Assembly (NCBI RefSeq): GCF_034190915.1
Contig: NW_026947509.1
Coordinates: forward strand, 31,628,767 to 31,692,766
Source: Cavia porcellus
Taxonomy: Eukaryota; Chordata; Mammalia; Rodentia; Caviidae
Direction of reading: 5' to 3'
DNA length: 64,000 nt
The translations under genes and the position numbers were made by a program. Under the pieces are notes generated by a model that saw only the letters and a list, made by a program, of their open reading frames with translations, was not told the DNA's origin and did no database searches. Each line of letters opens with the position of its first letter. The first letter of the stretch is position 1. Positions 21,631 to 33,559 of the stretch are shown here, in pieces.

Positions 21631-22070
21631 CCTTCCCACAAATCAATTCCTGCAACCATGTATCTGTTGCTCCCGGCCATTTCTCCAGGTTCACTCACGT
21701 CCAAATCCGGAGCCAGTAGGAGGCCAGACACGGGATTCAGGACAGGATGTAACAGTTAGTCTTTCTACCTCTGAAGCTGCGCTAGAGACTTGAAGTTGGC
21801 TCCTGGAGCCATGCTATGCGTACCGACTTTGTGGCCTCTATCTGAGCTCCGGACCTTGCATAGGAAGGGCTGGGTACCTCTGAGCAGGTTGCTGACCAGG
21901 CCTGAAAGGGCAAGAGTGGGCTGAAGACATAGAAACAGGAACTCTGCTGAAGATGCCCTTGCAGAAAGGAGAGAACAAGAAGGGAGAAACTGACAAATTA
22001 TTAAAATCTGTGTAAAGAACTATAAAAGATAACCTTTTGTTGGAGAAAATATTTTTGACACCAGCAAAAA
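21631..22070. other. Unassigned sequence
   Basis: Nothing recognisable. Confidence 0.35.
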
Positions 22071-22084
22071 GCAAGCATCTGTTT
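22071..22084. repeat. Target-site duplication, left
   Basis: GCAAGCATCTGTTT, exactly repeated at 23226-23239, flanks an L1-type insertion. Confidence 0.85.
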
Positions 22085-23225
22085 TTTTTTTTTTTTTTTT
22101 TTTTTTTATTTAAGAGGAAAAAGAGAAAAACACAAAACAAACCAAAGCGGCGTAAGGGTACACGCAATACAGAACTACAAAACAAAACAAAACAAAACAA
22201 AAAACCATAACAGTAAGAAATTACCTGCTAGTAGATTACACACTATTTTCTTGAAAATAGTTCCTCAAATCACAGTATCAAAGAACACAAGGTGGACGTT
22301 CAAACAGGGAGACTGCAAACAGCTGTGTTCAATGTTCCAAAAACATTGATAAAGTCAGCTATTTAACACCCCCAAACACACTTGCTGTTATATCCGTTAG
22401 AGCTCCTTTTTTTTTTTTTCCCTCTCTTTTTTACAACAAAATTTACACATCTTGGATTTTATTACTCCTTAGTGCTTATTACTTCCTTTGGGGGGGGGAA
22501 GAATACAGTCAAATATGGCAAAACAAAGCTGTCAGTCAATACCAAGGATAGACGTAGCACATGGTGTAGAACAGAGTACAAGTTTATCAACAATGGTTAT
22601 CAACGTTGTCCCTTGTTTCCTTAAAAAGAATTGTCTATCTTATTAGATATTATAAAGTTGGACAAAACAGTAGAGAACAAGACCAATAAAACTTAGGCAT
22701 TGTAAACATTACAGGACTTCCAAAGAAGACAATAGTCAAACCAGAATGGGTATCTTAGTGAATCTTATTGTCTTCAAAGTAGTTGCCTATGTCTTCAAAC
22801 TTGATACTATCATATAGAATGGAACAGAGTCTAATCAGTCAAAACAAGATCGTGGGAGTACTACAGGACTTCAAAACAAGTTAATAGGAAATCGAAAAGA
22901 GTTACTATTTATATATCCTAATTTTTTTGAATTTTTTCTTTAATTAAGACAAACATAAGAAATGACTAAATAATTTTTTTTGAAACAATAAGGGGGAGAT
23001 TGAGATAAAACAGGACATAACAATATAACAATAGAGGTCACAGCATGACTGTTTCAACAACCTAGTACTTCACCACCTTATAACCTGACTTAATAGTAGT
23101 TACCATAGTGTCTTTTTCCTTGAAATATTTGGGTAAAACTTCATATACTCTAGCTTCAAATATTTTCATATCAAGAAGCCCAGAATAAAGCCTTTCTAAT
23201 TAATGAGTGAAAACTTTATAAGGCT
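22085..23225 (-). mobile_element. L1-type retroinsertion with poly(A) tail and target-site duplication
   Basis: A T-run of about 26 at 22082-22107 is the poly(A) tail of a minus-strand insertion. AATAAA (plus-strand TTTATT at 22105-22110) sits right before it. A 14-bp direct repeat bounds the unit. The 1.1-kb body is AT-rich, without coding capacity, with a GTTTT-rich stretch near the 3' end. I read it as the 3' UTR of a 5'-truncated lineage-specific L1. A processed non-coding transcript is the alternative. Confidence 0.75.
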
Positions 23226-23239
23226 GCAAGCATCTGTTT
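23226..23239. repeat. Target-site duplication, right
   Basis: GCAAGCATCTGTTT, identical to 22071-22084. Confidence 0.85.
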
Positions 23240-24149
23240 GATCTTCTTTTTCAGAGAACTGTAGTTTCTGTTATAGAAGTCCTTCCCTTTCTTGGCTAGA
23301 AACCTAAAGTTTAAAGAATTAAAAGGTAAAAATAGATGACAAGAAATGGAGATAGATCTATTGCAAGTGGAAGAAGATCCAGTGATGGAAGAAGGGGGAA
23401 GAAAGGGAAGAGAATAAAAGGAATGAGGATTGGGAAGTATGTGTGCCTGCCCTCTCAGATGAATGTGAGCACCCCATAATAATATAAATACCTCCACAAA
23501 TCAGTCAGAGGCACTAGTACACTTGTACGTGAGTGGGCAAAGCCCATGAAGAATTCTGTGGCAACTATGGAAATGCATCAGCATTTCCCTTCCAGCTGGG
23601 AGAATAACATGGTGAAAGCTGTCATCACATTCACCATGAGCAAGCGTCCCCAGTGGTGACCAAGGATGGCAGGGATACTGAGGCAGACCCTCCCTGTACA
23701 TGAAGATCCTGCCGGTGGGAAGCAAGGGCCCAGTGTCTTCCTGGATTCCCCTGCAGCTGGAAGCATTTCCTCCAGTTCTTGTTTCCCGCTGCACTGAGTT
23801 AGCTCTGCTCTCAGGACAGCATGAGGCGGTCCCTCTCTGACTGTCTCACTGAGCCAAGCCTAAGAGGTACCTCGCAAGGTCAGTTCTGTCTTGGAATCTG
23901 CCTCTTGCAAAACAGATTCACGCTGTTTTTGTAAAATTACTACTGACGGAACACCATTGAGAAAAACAATGCCTCGCCTCTTCATGCTTGAAAATCCCAC
24001 TCATGCTGCAACTGATACTATGAAGGAAAGCCCCATGGTGTACTAGTCTTTCTTTAAGCCCAAATATGCCATGCTGGTCTTTTGCAAGGAGGTAAAAATG
24101 TTTGTATTTGCTGGGCACAGCACAAAATGGCTCAGATGGTGTGAAATAA
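23240..24149. other. Unassigned sequence
   Basis: Nothing recognisable. Confidence 0.35.
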
Positions 24150-24300
24150 AATAGGCACTACATGCCAAGACTATTTTGACCCAGGAATTTTGCTTTGAAG
24201 GAACTCTCCTGACGAATATAAATACTTATAAATAGGCACACGAATGTTTAACATTCTTTTATTAGTCATGAAGAAAACAAGCAGTCATTGAATGTCTGTT
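24150..24300 (+). mobile_element. Old L1 3'-end fragment (L1ME/MC-like)
   Basis: TTTTGACCCAGGAATTTTGC, then GAATATAAATACTTATAAA, CACGAATGTTTAACATTC and TTTTATTAGTCATG follow the sense order of old L1 3' ends. Confidence 0.55.
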
Positions 24301-24739
24301 GGCAATGCCAAAGAAACTGGCTGTTTTCTAATGCCAAGTGTGGCCTTCCTAGAGCCACACTGCAGCCTTTTGGAAAGGGCTGAACTGTGACAGCCAGGAG
24401 AAGCACAGCCACAATCTCGCTAGGTGGGTCAACTTGACATTTGGCTCATAGGTACAGCTGTGTCTCAGGCTCTGCTTCTAAGAGAAGCCTGTGCTCCTTC
24501 TGGACCACCCCAGACAAGTACTGAGCTCCAAGGGGACTAAATCCTGGCAGAGAGTCCTCTTTGTATCTGGCAAGAGCTGTACCATGATCTCTGGGCTCCC
24601 TGTCCAACCCCACCTCTCTCTCATCTGTTCCAGGCACCATCACCCATAAGCCCCTTTGTCTCTAATTTCGTCTTAGCAAACACCTCTCCAAGGACCTAGC
24701 TGACACACGGAGAAAACTGGATTTGGCAATAAAAGAAAA
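24301..24739. other. Unassigned sequence
   Basis: Possibly a decayed LTR (it contains GTCAACTTGACATTTGGC), but I cannot define ends or a family. Confidence 0.3.
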
Positions 24740-24812
24740 AATGCAGTCCCCATGCCTCTAATCCCAGTAGTCTGGGAGCTAAAGCAAGAGGATCACAGCC
24801 TGGCAATCAATG
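24740..24812 (+). mobile_element. B1-like SINE, 5' fragment
   Basis: ATGCCTCTAATCCCAGTAG, CTGGGAGCTAAAGCAAGAGG and ATCACAGCCTGGCAA match the sense B1 start. It is truncated where an LTR begins. Confidence 0.6.
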
Positions 24813-24824
24813 ACTGTCTTTGTG

Positions 24825-25032
24825 ACTTTCTGGTCATTGGGACAAAGTGCCCAATACACAGATTTAAAGGAGAAGAGGTCCATTTTGGCTCATTGGAGGA
24901 TCGGCTCCATAGTCAGCTGGATTCCAGGCAGGACGTGCTGGGTGGAGGGGTCTGGAAGAGGAAAACTGCTCTCAGCATACTGTTCAGGGAACACAGAAGG
25001 AAGAAAGGAGCCAGGACAATGGCACACACAGT
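24825..25032 (-). mobile_element. MaLR-type LTR (outer, first half)
   Basis: Antisense order: ATTGGGACAAAGTGCCCAA, TTTAAAGGAGAAGAGGTCC, GGCTCATTGGAGGATCGG, TCCATAGTCAGCTGGATTCC. It breaks off where a plus-strand LTR begins, and its remainder reappears at 25412. Confidence 0.65.
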
Positions 25033-25408
25033 GTTAAGGTTTGGATCCCCTTAAGGCCTCATGTGATTATGGAGGGGTGGGCTTTTTGGAGGAAGCTGAA
25101 CCTAGAGTTTGTGAATGGTTTATTGTCCAGTGCTGGGATCAGCGGTGCAAGTGCTACACACGCCCTAGGGCAGGCAGCCTACATGCCATGGTAAGGGAGA
25201 AAAAGAAGTTTGTGCCTCCCCTTTTGTTCCTTTTGTTTCTGGTATCTTCTACAGCCATGGACTGCTGCCCTGTGCCATGCCACCCTGTCTTGGAGCCTGT
25301 TCAGTGATGGACTGAAACCTTCACAAACCGGCAGCTAAATAAATCCTTCCTCCCTTAATTTTGGGTGTCAGGTATTTTGTCTCAGCAGTGAGAGAAAAGT
25401 AACTAAGA
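25033..25408 (+). mobile_element. MaLR-type LTR (inner, nested)
   Basis: Starts TGTTAAGGTTTGGATCCCC and ends with CAGCTAAATAAATCCTTCC, GTGTCAGGTATTTTGTCTC and GTAACTAAGAG, a complete-looking sense LTR of about 376 bp. It lies inside an opposite-oriented LTR. I did not find a clean 5-bp duplication. Confidence 0.65.
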
Positions 25409-25411
25409 GTA

Positions 25412-25545
25412 AACTCTTCCTGGGACTCAGCTCCAACCAGGTCCCATTTCCTGACAGCAAGTCAGCTACAGCATCCCTATGGCCCAGTCACCTCCCACTT
25501 GCCTGATGACTTTGAGGGACATTTTGGAACTAAACCACTACAGAG
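25412..25545 (-). mobile_element. MaLR-type LTR (outer, second half)
   Basis: GCTCCAACCAGGTCCCATTT, ATGGCCCAGTCACCTCCCA and TTTGAGGGACATTTTGGAAC are the distal half of the antisense LTR seen at 24825-25032. Confidence 0.6.
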
Positions 25546-25720
25546 ACTTAGAGAGATTCTCTCCCTCTCTCTCTGTCTCTCTTTTGACAGTTTCACCACA
25601 GTTCAGGCTGGCCTTGAGCTCACTTCGTAGCCCATGCTGGCCTCGATCTTGTAGCAATCCTTCTGTCTCGCCCTCCAGAGTGCTGGGATTACAGGCATGC
25701 ACCATCATGCTGGGCCCAGA
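25546..25720 (-). mobile_element. B1-like SINE with (TC)-rich tail
   Basis: A TC-rich tail remnant is followed by CAGGCTGGCCTTGAGCTCAC, GCAATCCTTCTGTCTCGCC and GTGCTGGGATTACAGGCATG, an antisense B1 in good condition. Confidence 0.85.
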
Positions 25721-25969
25721 CTGTCTCAAAATGAAAAATAAAAAGTGCTGTTGATGGCCCTGAGTGCTACTCCTGTACACAAACAAACAAGCAAACAAGT
25801 AGAACAAACATGTAAGTGACAAAAGGAAGCCAAAGCCACACTTTCAGATGGTACCAGCGGTCCTCTCTGAGAAACTCTTTCAAATCAGTGAGGCATTTGT
25901 CAAGTTTCTGTGACAAGGAAATAAAACAAGCAGTCATCTGGATTTTAAAAGTAAATCCATATAGCTAGA
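25721..25969. other. Unassigned sequence
   Basis: Contains an imperfect AAAC run near 25780; otherwise nothing recognisable. Confidence 0.35.
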
Positions 25970-26160
25970 ACAGCTATTTCCTGAGAGCCCACTATGCTGG
26001 AAGTACTTCAGATGTCATATCTGATTTCGATTTCATATCATCCTTATGAAGCAGGTACTAATTGTTACTCTTGCTTTACAGAGTGTTAGGCAAAGGTGTA
26101 GGGAAGTTAGGGAATTTGCCTGCTATCACAGGCATAGAGCGTGCTAGATTTAGGTCCTGG
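25970..26160 (-). mobile_element. MIR SINE
   Basis: Antisense MIR order: TATCATCCTTATGAAGCAGG, TTACTCTTGCTTTACAGAG, GGGAATTTGCCTGC, TCACAGGCATAGAGCG and a final TTAGGTCCTGG. Confidence 0.65.
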
Positions 26161-28019
26161 TTTATTTGACTTTTCTAACTCACCCAGCACCACACAGCTT
26201 TTCTGTGACCCTGCAGGTCAGGCACCTGCACACTTTCACAAAGGTCAACACAATGAAGCCGCGTGGTCTCTGCCAGTTTATTCTTTTTTTGGTGGGAGCT
26301 TCCTTTGAAAAACAAAATTTAAAACAATTCTTGACCCTCAGGCTGTGCAAAAACAGGCAGCAGCCGGAGTCACCATTTGCTGTCCCTGATGTAGCTTGTT
26401 TTTTCTATAAACAGACGGTAAATGAGTTTTATTTCCTTCCCTATGTAGCCCAGGCCTAAGTGGTAATATCTGTGAAAGTCAGGTTGGAAATTCCAGGTGT
26501 ATGTGTTTTCAATGCACACAGAAGACACACAGGCCTGCTAAGATAACGCTGTGTGTCCCTGCTCGGGACAGCTTGGCTTTGGCTGCTGTGTCTCTGATGT
26601 TAGAGAACACCTGCCAGGGGGCAGTGCTGGCCCAGAAAGGCTGCCTGGCAGAGGGAGCCGGAAGTGACTTGTTTCTGGTTGGAGCTCTGAGCCGTTTGGC
26701 TAGGCTGAAGGTGTGTGGCTGCTGGCCCACAACAGAGCCACGCTGCTAAATGCTGACCACAGCTGAAAGGCAAAGGGAGTCCTTGCTCCATTAAGACTCA
26801 CTGTTTTCCTGGAAGCAACACCACTGAGACAGCCAATTCCCTCCCTCTGCTTCGAGGCACTGCTCAGCACTTACTGTATGCCAGGCGCAAGTGGCAAGAC
26901 AGCTCCAGGGGTTCATGGCAAGGAAGAGAAGGTCCTGCCTGCTGGGATGAGGCTTGAGAGACCAGAAGCGAATCCCACAGAGCCTGTGGCTACACCCCAG
27001 CTGGGATTTGCAGATTGATGCTGAGGAAGGGATCCCAGCAGGGAGCTCCAAGCAGCATGACTACACTCCTCCCAGACCTCTCCTGGTGCAACAGGGAGGG
27101 TCACCATGCTGGAGTACGCAGGTGCAGGAGAGATGGCGGAGATGTAGGCGTCCAGGCAGGACCTGGCGATGGCCAGGGAGAGCTGTGGCAGTGCTGGTGG
27201 GGAGGGAAGAGACTGAGCGGTCCTGGGATGGCATGAACATGGCTGGACTGGTGAGCCATGGACACAGAGCTCGATGGAGAGAGGAACAGGTCACTGACCA
27301 CCCCCGGTGTCTGCTGGAATATCCATGGTGAGGGGAGAGTTGGAATTTTAAACATAGTGACACACCCCACTGAGACAACTATAGACCATGTATCCAGTGG
27401 TGGCTGTAACATGCTGTCTAGGGGTCCTAAAGGCTGTGCTAAGACTGCATCAGTGCACCCTGGGATATTTGCAAGACGATAAAAACCGCCGAGTGGTGCA
27501 TTGCCTGGAATGCATCCAAGGTTAATGATTGTTCTCTACTCCAAGCTTTTCCCACATGGAGACCCAAGCACCAAGCACCCCAGCTTTCTGCCTGCATTTC
27601 TTCACCCCCCTCCAACCACTTTTGGTCTCACACTCAATTCTTCTCTTGGGAGCCGCCTTCTTCCAGATCACCTGCTTGCCACCCAGCTTGAGGTTTTATG
27701 CATGGCCCTCAGACCTCTGCAGAAGCCCCAGGCGGCCTCTGATTTCTGGTGCTCTACCCTGAACTCAGCAGCAGAGGAACAGGGCTTTTCATTACCACCT
27801 CACACCTGCCAGCGATGTGGGCTCCCATGTGTCAAGCGGTGGAGCAGGGAGATTTTGCACAGGACTGGTGTCCTTAGGAAAAATTATCCTGAACTAGAAC
27901 TAGACAGTCTCACCTTTAAGAACAGCTTGTTTTCTCTTGGCAGAGGCCCTTAATTATCAAATAGCACAGACTAAACAGCAGCAGAGGGTGGGAGCAGGTG
28001 TCACCATCAGTAGCAATAC
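26161..28019. other. Unassigned sequence
   Basis: A short L2-like motif (CAGCACTTACTGTATGCCAG near 26866) is the only recognisable piece. Several open frames around 27000-27950 lack any family resemblance. Confidence 0.35.
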
Positions 28020-28047
28020 AACACACACACACACCAACACACACAGA
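28020..28047. repeat. Short imperfect (CA)n
   Basis: Imperfect CA dinucleotide run. Confidence 0.8.
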
Positions 28048-28384
28048 ACCAGACACAGCATGTCCCTTGCCAGGGATGCATGAGCATAACATAACAGTGC
28101 TTTTGTTCCCAGTGATTGGTGTTTTGTTTGTGGTTCTTTCCTGTGTTAAAACGATGGTCCATAGTGATAATGGTATGATGCCGGAGTCACTAACCTGCCC
28201 ACATGACCAAGGGGCTTTGTTTTGTGCACAGGAAAAGAGACACAGTTACATGGAAGCTGGACTTTGATGTCTACACAGAGGGGCTGAATGCTGGCTCTGT
28301 GGGCCTCACTGGCAGCCTCAGGAAGTCAGGCACTTTGTTTCTGACACTCTGTCCCTTATTGAAAGGCTTTTGGCTTCAGGGAAA
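28048..28384. other. Unassigned sequence
   Basis: Nothing recognisable. Confidence 0.35.
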
Positions 28385-28535
28385 GAGCATGAGCTCAGGA
28401 CCCTATGCAGAGAACTGTACTATAATGGCCTCGTGACCTTGAACAACGGTCTTGGCCCTTTGAGCATCAGTGTCCTCATCTGTCCAATGGGCCTGGCATC
28501 ACCTGCTATATATGAGGTTTGTGGTAAAGATCAGG
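28385..28535 (+). mobile_element. MIR SINE
   Basis: Sense MIR order: AGCATGAGCTCAGGACCC, CTCGTGACCTTGAACAACGG, TCAGTGTCCTCATCTGTCCA and ATGGGCCTGGCATCACC. Confidence 0.65.
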
Positions 28536-29437
28536 AATCCACTGGTGGCAGAAGCTCTCCCCAGGGGAAGCATAAGTACCTTTATGAGATGTGGGTCTTC
28601 TCGGTTCAGTGGCTGCTCAGTGGAAGGCAGGTGAGAAGAGCTGTTGGCCCTTCCTGATCCTGCTGTGACCTTAGGAGGTGATGTCCCCAAGGTACCACAC
28701 TGGCCCGGGCTATTGCGATCCTGCCTGGATGTGTGTTTCTCCTTCCACCCCACTATGTGCACACTTCTGCTCACTGCCTGGAGATCCCTGGAAGGAGAAA
28801 AAGCATTCAGGTCAGAAGTCACTGGTTGCTGGAAATTGTGTTGTGTAGCCCACACTTTTCTGTCATCACTGCCCCCAATTGGGAAGATGTTAGCGTGGCA
28901 TCTTGAAAAGGAGCAAACTTAGAACAAATTGCAATGAAGTAGCCACTCATCAAAGAAAAGGAGCGGCTTCCACCTCACCAGCTTGGACTCAGCAGATCAA
29001 AGCACGTGGAGCAGCTTTGAAATGGCAGCAGCAGCCAAGTGAGTACAACTGTGTGCAACCTGCTGGGTCACAGCTGAGAAGAAACCATGTTTATAAAGCC
29101 CGCATGGGCTATGTGGCTCCTTGCGTGGTCCTAAGTCCTTGGAGAGGCACTGGAGACAGCCCTGGGCATGATGAGGCTGTGTCCCCCTGACAGCAGAAAG
29201 ACGGCGTCTGCAGCTGCTTAGGGTGGTAGGAGTCCTTCTTGCCTCTCTTGTCCCTTTCAGAGGACAAGCCAGGAATGCCAGCATCCTTGGAGCAATGAGA
29301 GTTCTTGGTTTGCTGTTTTTTCTTTAACCGCTTTATCAAGACGTAATTCACACCATTCTCCCATTTACAGCATGAGAGCCAGAGGCTTACATAGATTGCC
29401 TCTTTAATTCTTAAAACCTGTTATAAACACACGCATA

Positions 29438-29438
<1 letters not shown>
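28536..29438. other. Unassigned sequence
   Basis: Nothing recognisable. Confidence 0.35.

Positions 29439-29486
<48 letters not shown>
29439..29486. repeat. (CA)n microsatellite
   Basis: About 23 uninterrupted CA dinucleotides, long enough to be polymorphic. Confidence 0.95.
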
Positions 29487-29490
<4 letters not shown>

Positions 29491-30009
29491 TCAAAGCTGG
29501 TTCACACAGTACATAGCAGCCAGGGAGGCACGGGCCACATAGTGGTGTGCTGAGGGGCTTCGGGGATGCCGGGGTGGGACGCAGCAGGGTGGGCTGCAGT
29601 GGGGACCTTGGAGGGTGTGAGAGCAAGCAGAAGCCAGGTGTCTGGGGGTGCTGGGGGCAGGGGCAAGAGTGGAGTCCTGTTCTAAGAGACACAAGAAGGT
29701 GTTGGCCTTGGGGGCTCCAAGGAAGGCAGTGCTCTAGGGACCCCACACAGGGCTGAGCATGGGAGTAGTGGTGTCCAAGCTAAGGGAGCTGCATCCCAGT
29801 TGATGGGGAGCCCAGGCGGGGAGCAGCTCAAGGAGAACAATCGATGCAAAGGGGTGATGAAAGGGAGTGGAGTCTGGGCTCCCTCCCGACAGGGCAGAGC
29901 TCCTTCTCGTGCCCTGCCACCTCATCCTAACAGGACAATGCACTCGGCTTCCACTGATGTCACAGTACCTACAGAGCTGCAAAATGCAGGCTGTCTGCTT
30001 GTTTTCCCG
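29487..30009. other. Unassigned sequence
   Basis: GC-rich DNA without a recognised element. Confidence 0.35.
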
Positions 30010-30235
30010 AATTGAACCTACTGTGTATTTAGCTCTGCTACTGTAATTGTCTCAATGTACTGAATTGACTCAAAACATTGATCAGTCACAATCATTGTGG
30101 CTTTGGGAAGAGCCAGGAGTCGTACGGTGCCATATCTGGTGAGCGGGGTGGCTGAGGACTCAGCACCATGTTTTTGAGCTTGTATTTCTTAAGGGTGGTG
30201 CTGAGAAGCAGTGTTCAGCATATTTTTGCTCACAT
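30010..30235 (-). mobile_element. Mariner-like transposase remnant (copy B, antisense segment)
   Basis: The minus strand reads SPDMAPYDSWLFPKP, retaining the aspartate of the third catalytic block. A decayed FESIQYIETITVAEL segment follows. It joins a plus-strand segment of the same transposase family at about 30235. Confidence 0.7.
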
Positions 30236-30380
30236 TTTGTAAAGACACTCAGGAAAGAGGATTTTCAGGACTGCTTCAGAAAGCAGCCAGAATAATGTTT
30301 GAAGTAAGAGGGAGGACTTGGGGGGGGGGGGTCATGGTAATGCGTCTTTCACTGAATGTTGGGATATAATTATAATGTAA
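30236..30380 (+). mobile_element. Mariner-like transposase 3' end (copy B, sense segment)
   Basis: AAAGACACTCAGGAAAGAGG, GACTGCTTCAGAAAGCAG and the GGTAATGCGTCTTTCACTG trailer match copies A, C and D. A 12-base G-run at 30320-30331 interrupts it. Confidence 0.6.
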
Positions 30381-31849
30381 AAATATTTGTGGAAAATAGC
30401 AAACTTACAGGCATTTCATGATCAATTAGAGTCTCTGAACAAGTTTCTGTTCTGCTGTTTCTGCTGAATTCGGTTGACCCTGATGGTGTCTACAGCCCAG
30501 CTGCACACCTCTGATGAGCTCAGAATCACAGTGATTGTCTGTATTTTAAGGCTCCCTGGACTAATTCTAGGGCTCCTCCCCAGAATGCTCCCCTATTGGG
30601 GTAATGCCCTTAACTGTGCTCACTCCGTAGGGCCCCTCCCTTTGTTCCCGGCGTGTTTCTGTATTATAATAAACAATTCCTTTGTTTCAAGACTAGGCTG
30701 CCCCTCAATATATGACTCAATGTGTGTAACCAATTGTGTAACATTTAGTCACTTGCTTTGAACCTCCCACTCCTAAGTTTCACATAAACCAAACTCTTCC
30801 TAAATTCAGTGCTGTTGCCTTTAAGGAATTATCCCACAATGGTCTGCTGGTGTAAAGATTAAATGCTGCCTTCTTATCTCCTTAGTGCAAAGGCTTCTTT
30901 TCAGTTTGGTTTGGTTTGACTCGGCTTGGGAATTTTTCCACAACACAATTAATTTTTTTATATTTAAACATGCATGGTGTATTTAGATCACACTTTATGA
31001 CACATGGGCCAGGGCAGAGCCCAAACAAAGCCGATATTGCCTGAACAGCAAGAGGACTCTCGCTGCCTGCTACACTTCCCTTGTAAGGAGACATGGTCCT
31101 ATTTGGAGTCTTTTCCTGCTCATTGATAGGTTTCTCCAGTTCATTTCCTCTTCCTTAGGGCCACTGGTCTTAGTGGTAACGAGAAGTGTCTCTGGCCACC
31201 TGCACACACCATTTCAAGGTCTGGACTCTGTACCACTTTGTGTTTAGCCCAGAGTTGGCTCCCCATTCCAGAAATGCTGGTGTTAGGGCAGAAGGCATGG
31301 GAACCTCAGCTGTCAGGACCAGAGGTGGTACACAGTGGGGCCAGGACTGGCCAGGAGTACAGAGTTCATGGAGCAGGGAAAGGAGGAGCTGCCTGCCTGG
31401 GAGTGGTATTCTGGGACAGCTGTGACTCTCAGGGAAGTGCCCACATTCCTGACATGCCTGGCTCCAAGAAGCTGTCTGGCAGGACCAGGATAGGATGCAG
31501 GACCAGGATAGGATGGCTCAGAAACAAGAGAGAGCAATAGGGATTCTCATCAACTCCTGTCACCCCTGCCTGGTAGTGGGGTTGAGCCTGGTGGCCAAGG
31601 ATGGGCACCCAGTGGCATCTGGTTGGTTTACCTGGATGCTGCTGAGAGTTGGTGCCATTTAGGGTAGAACACAGTGTGCTGCGCAGGTGTGTACTAAGTC
31701 TACACCGCTGCACACATTGGAGGGACAAACTAAGCTCTGTCCCCTGCAGAATTGGAGCTAAGGTTCTATCTAGGCTCCAAGCCATTTTGATGGCTCCTTG
31801 TGGGCCAGGGTGAAGATGGGCTTTTGCTGTCCCTGCTTTTCTCTAATAT
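30381..31849. other. Unassigned sequence with an 18-bp tandem duplication
   Basis: The 18-mer CAGGACCAGGATAGGATG is duplicated exactly at 31480-31515. Otherwise nothing recognisable. Confidence 0.4.
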
Positions 31850-32025
31850 TTGCTCAACCAGCACTTTGTGAGACTGAGGCAAGTTTTTGCTCCCTAAGTT
31901 TCAGCAACTTAGGCAGAACCTATCTCAAACATAAAAAATTAAAAAATAATATGATGGAGGTTGTAGCTCAGAGCAAAGGCCCTGGGTTCTATCCCCAGTA
32001 TTACATAAAGGATAAAAATTGCTCA
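31850..32025 (+). mobile_element. B1/ID composite SINE
   Basis: A decayed B1 part (GAGACTGAGGCAAGTTTTTG, AACCTATCTCAAACAT) is followed by an ID-like part (GTTGTAGCTCAGAGCAAAGG, CCTGGGTTCTATCCCCAG), the arrangement of sciurid and castorid B1-dID elements. Confidence 0.75.
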
Positions 32026-32509
32026 AAACAAATTCAAGGAGCAGCAGGATTGGAGAGGTCTTTAGCAAACAGGATTGCTAGGGTAGAAGGGAGGGCTGGG
32101 AGCCCTTCCTCTTGTTCCCAGACAGCTTCATTCTTCAAGCTCGTTAAGCCTTTATCTCTGACTTGCCCCCTTGGAGTTGAGACCAGCTGACACCCAAGGA
32201 TCCTCGCTTCTGGGTCTTCTTCAAGAGGTCCCATCCCCCTGTGAGATGATGTTTCAACACATCTGAGAGGCAAACACACTAGGGACAGAAGTTTTACAGG
32301 ATGATTAGTTACCAAGGAGCTTGGGAACATTTGTTCCTAGAAGCTTCCTAGGAAGAAACAGAGAACTTAAAGCACTTAAGCTTCATCTCACCAGAGAGGC
32401 CTGAACATGCTGCTCCTTGATTCTGCAAAAAGCTTTCTGGGTCCGTAACTCTGGCTCTTGGTTTTTCCAGGAGGGCTGAAGACAACATCTAGGAATCCCA
32501 TTTGCCTTT
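32026..32509. other. Unassigned sequence
   Basis: Nothing recognisable. Confidence 0.35.
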
Positions 32510-32945
32510 TGTCTCAGTTACTATGTGATTCCTGGGACAAAATACCTGACATCCACAAGTTAAAGGAGGAAAGGTATATTTCAGCTCATGGTTTATAGAG
32601 TTTTCAGTTCATAGTTAGCTGGCTCCTAGGCAAAATAGATGACAGAGGGATGTTGCAGAGGAGAAACAGTCCATGGCAGGGCAGGCAGGAAGCACTAGCT
32701 CGTCTTTCATGTTTTCCTGTATAGTCCATCTGGACCACAAGCCTATTAGTGCCACTGAGACTCAGGGTGGAGCTTCCCATTATCCACACTTAGAGATATG
32801 CTAATTCAATTAGTGGACTAATCTATTACCATACCCATCCTTAGTCCCAATATCACACACCATAGATCCAGCTACATCCAAAAAAGTCCCACCTATGAAT
32901 GCATGAGAATTTGGGTGGAGCTCTAGATACAAGCCACAATACATT
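32510..32945 (-). mobile_element. MaLR-type LTR
   Basis: One of the best-preserved antisense copies: TTGTCTCAGTTACTATGTGA, CTGGGACAAAATACCTGAC, GTTAAAGGAGGAAAGG, CAGCTCATGGTTTATAGAG, TTCATAGTTAGCTGGCTCC and the distal half with ATGAATGCATGAGAATTTGG. Confidence 0.75.
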
Positions 32946-33559
32946 TGGAAACATTTAATTATGCTGTGCATGCTGTGGGACCCACATTCCAGAAGGACAC
33001 AGTCCCTGTCCTGCAACACCATAGAATCTAGGACCAGGCTCAGGACAATGACATTTTCTTCCCTGACTTGCTGAGGATGTTCAATTGTCCCCTGATGAAT
33101 GAACTGATTATCTAGCCTTCAGTGATGTTAAAACTGTGCATTTTGATGATGTTCCTAGTGTTTGGTAGTTACTATGTGAATTGTTTAATATCCTCTAGAA
33201 AATTAAATAATGATCATTTTAATAAACAAACATTGTTTTGAGAAATCTTGCAAAAAAAGGTCTTAATCCAAAGATCTCAACTTTTAGATTTTATTAGGTT
33301 GAATGTTGCTGTATTTATTTACTGTTAAATAAACGAACAAACAAGAGTATAGCAATGTCAAAAAGCAAGACTTCAGATTGCTAAAGGACCAGTGATCAGC
33401 AGAGGTTTAGGGGAAGTTATGAGGGTTGGTTAAGCGCAATCCAGGAGGCTTTCAGGGAAGTTAAACTAGTGTATGAGACTGCCATGGTGGGCATACATTG
33501 ATCAATTATGCAGCACTGTGTGAACTAGATGAAAACTATGGATGTTAGGTAAAAATTAG
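32946..33559. other. Unassigned AT-rich sequence
   Basis: Nothing recognisable. Confidence 0.35.
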
